A stretch of DNA of 64,000 bases, taken from positions 2,719,501 to 2,783,500 of the forward strand of contig BSYO01000033.1 in assembly GCA_033239525.1 (NCBI GenBank), written 5' to 3'. The stretch comes from Nepenthes gracilis. Taxonomy: Eukaryota > Streptophyta > Magnoliopsida > Caryophyllales > Nepenthaceae. A program made the position numbers and the translations under genes. The notes under the pieces are model-generated. The model was not told the DNA's origin and did not search any database. It saw nothing but the letters and a program-made list of their open reading frames with translations. Of the stretch, positions 62,908 through 64,000 are shown piece after piece. The first letter of the stretch is position 1. Every line of letters begins with the position of its first letter.

Positions 62908-64000
62908 TTAGCCCTTTTCGTTGGTTGTACCAATGATTTCTGATGTAGCATTGTTGAGGCGAATGTGGCCAATTTTTAAGGTAGGCACAAATTTAGGAGT
63001 GGAAGAATTGTTCAGAGGCTTGTGATTACCTCGATTAGATGAGTCAAATATGTTATTCACATGTTGAGGCACGGCCTTGATGACTTTGGGTGTGTGGGCA
63101 TGATTATGTGAAATTTTCTTGGCGGGAATAAACACGGTTTTAGGTTTCACATTAGTTTGTACAATGTTGCAACATACCCCAAACCCATTTATTTCCACCA
63201 ATTTTTCCAACCCCGAGCATATGATCTAACTTTGTAGACCCATTTATGAATTGTTTCAAATCTTTTCGGGAGGCCTCAAGATCAGATTCTAAAGGCTGTT
63301 ATTTGTTTAGTAGATGAGACTTTGATTCTCAATTTCTTGAGTTTTAGAATCTAATTCGGATTGAAGAGCTAATCTTTCTTGTTCCAACTCAATGACCCTC
63401 TTGTTTAGGGTTTTATTTTGTTTCTTTACTTTCAAGAAGTTTATCGTAAGCTTCTTGAAGGCCATCAAATTCAGCTTAAGATCGGCCTCGAGTCATCAGA
63501 TTGATCAAAATTATCTTGAATTTTCACACATGGAGGTCATAAAAGCCATGTACTTGAGCCCATTTTGAGAACATGGTTCACCCTCTTCTTCTTCATCATC
63601 ACTTAGGGTCAAATTAGCTTTAAAGGCTTGACCTTGTTGGCGTTTAAGATTAGGGCATTCTTAGTGGCCAAAAGCCTTTGCATTCATGACATTGAACTCT
63701 TTGAGTAGTTTTTGATTTGGAATCCCTAAGCTCATGTCGATCTTTCTTCTCGAATTTATGTGATCGTTTTAAGTCCACATCTAATTTCTGACGAAGAGTT
63801 CTTTTTCCTTAAGAATTTTTAAAATTCTTAACAAATAACGAAAAATCGTACGATTCTTCATCGGAATCCCGATTTCGCTCTTCCCTACTTGATTTTAAGG
63901 CAATTGATTTTTGTTTCTTTGATTGAGGCAATGTGAGCTCAACGTTTGTAGGGATCCTACAAGTTCTTCAATTTTAATTTATCTAAATCTTTGCTCTCTT
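62908..64000 (-). pseudogene. Sirevirus-like gag, frameshifted, 5' end off the window
   Basis: Gag packages the element RNA into particles. The minus strand gives in order: LVGSLQTFELTLPQSKKQKS (about 63960-63900); SSREERNRDSDEESYDF; a CHECKGFWPLR segment (about 63695-63660) where CHEC.G.GH....C is expected, so the zinc knuckle has lost its His and last Cys; a LTLSDDEEEEGEP acidic run; a coiled coil around LNKRVIELEQERLALQSEL (about 63415-63355); then KLVEINGFGVCCNIVQ and KPKTVFIPAKK (63210-63110). Several stops and shifts separate these pieces. Only the last 100 codons (62908-63210) form one open frame. Confidence 0.72.

Larger units (their letters stand above)
61392..64000 (-). mobile_element. 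Sirevirus-like Copia element, 3' part, minus strand
   Basis: Reading the minus strand from the right edge: gag with a damaged zinc knuckle, a coiled-coil segment, a short post-gag segment, several polypurine tracts and the 3' LTR. No integrase, RT or RNase H is seen between gag and the LTR, where a full element has about 4 kb. It is therefore an internally deleted or gag-only derivative. Its 5' end lies beyond the window. Confidence 0.75.

Overview
The window looks like AT-rich intergenic DNA of a flowering plant, probably a eudicot. Genes are sparse and split by GT-AG introns. Plant LTR retrotransposons of the Ty1/Copia and Ty3/Gypsy types are abundant, and the two recognisable host genes have close Arabidopsis relatives. 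There is no sign of prokaryotic organisation.

Host genes. (1) A complete five-exon ABCG half-transporter lies on the plus strand (36477-43214, 674 residues, ABCG21-like), with a TATA box, a leader holding a 24-codon upstream ORF, and a poly(A) signal. (2) The first coding exon of a NUDT1-like Nudix hydrolase lies on the minus strand (7481-7640). The rest of that gene must lie beyond a large intron, probably past the left edge.

Layout. 1-986: a solo LTR. 987-6183: a Ty1/Copia element inserted in what should be NUDT1 intron 1. Its first 1.5 kb (987-2470) is not a real element sequence but a fine mosaic of element and flanking DNA, most likely two alleles merged in the assembly. 6184-7640: the clean flank and NUDT1 exon 1. 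9827-14892: one solo LTR and one deleted element of the same TGATG...CATCA Gypsy family. 20430-23720: a solo LTR of a Sirevirus-like Copia family, then a decayed LINE split by another solo LTR with a perfect target duplication. 25560-30605: a pair of direct duplicates, a fold-back element and a third, minus-strand copy of the Gypsy LTR. 30606-36160: AT-rich spacer with microsatellites. 36168-43471: the ABCG21-like gene. 47808-53410: minus-strand LTR material with a 91-bp duplication, a field of AACCGG-like motifs and a 63-bp minisatellite. 54753-55654: a minus-strand solo LTR. 61392-64000: the 3' end of a minus-strand Sirevirus-like Copia element that has gag but seems to lack pol and runs off the right edge.

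The two genes do not obviously work together. Most of the window is a record of retrotransposon insertion, LTR-LTR recombination and decay. I found no RNA genes, CRISPR arrays or clearly new multi-gene system. The most unusual items are the allele-mosaic segment, the WRKY-core-rich LTR, the AACCGG field, the 16-bp RY palindrome and the gag-only Sirevirus with repeated polypurine tracts.
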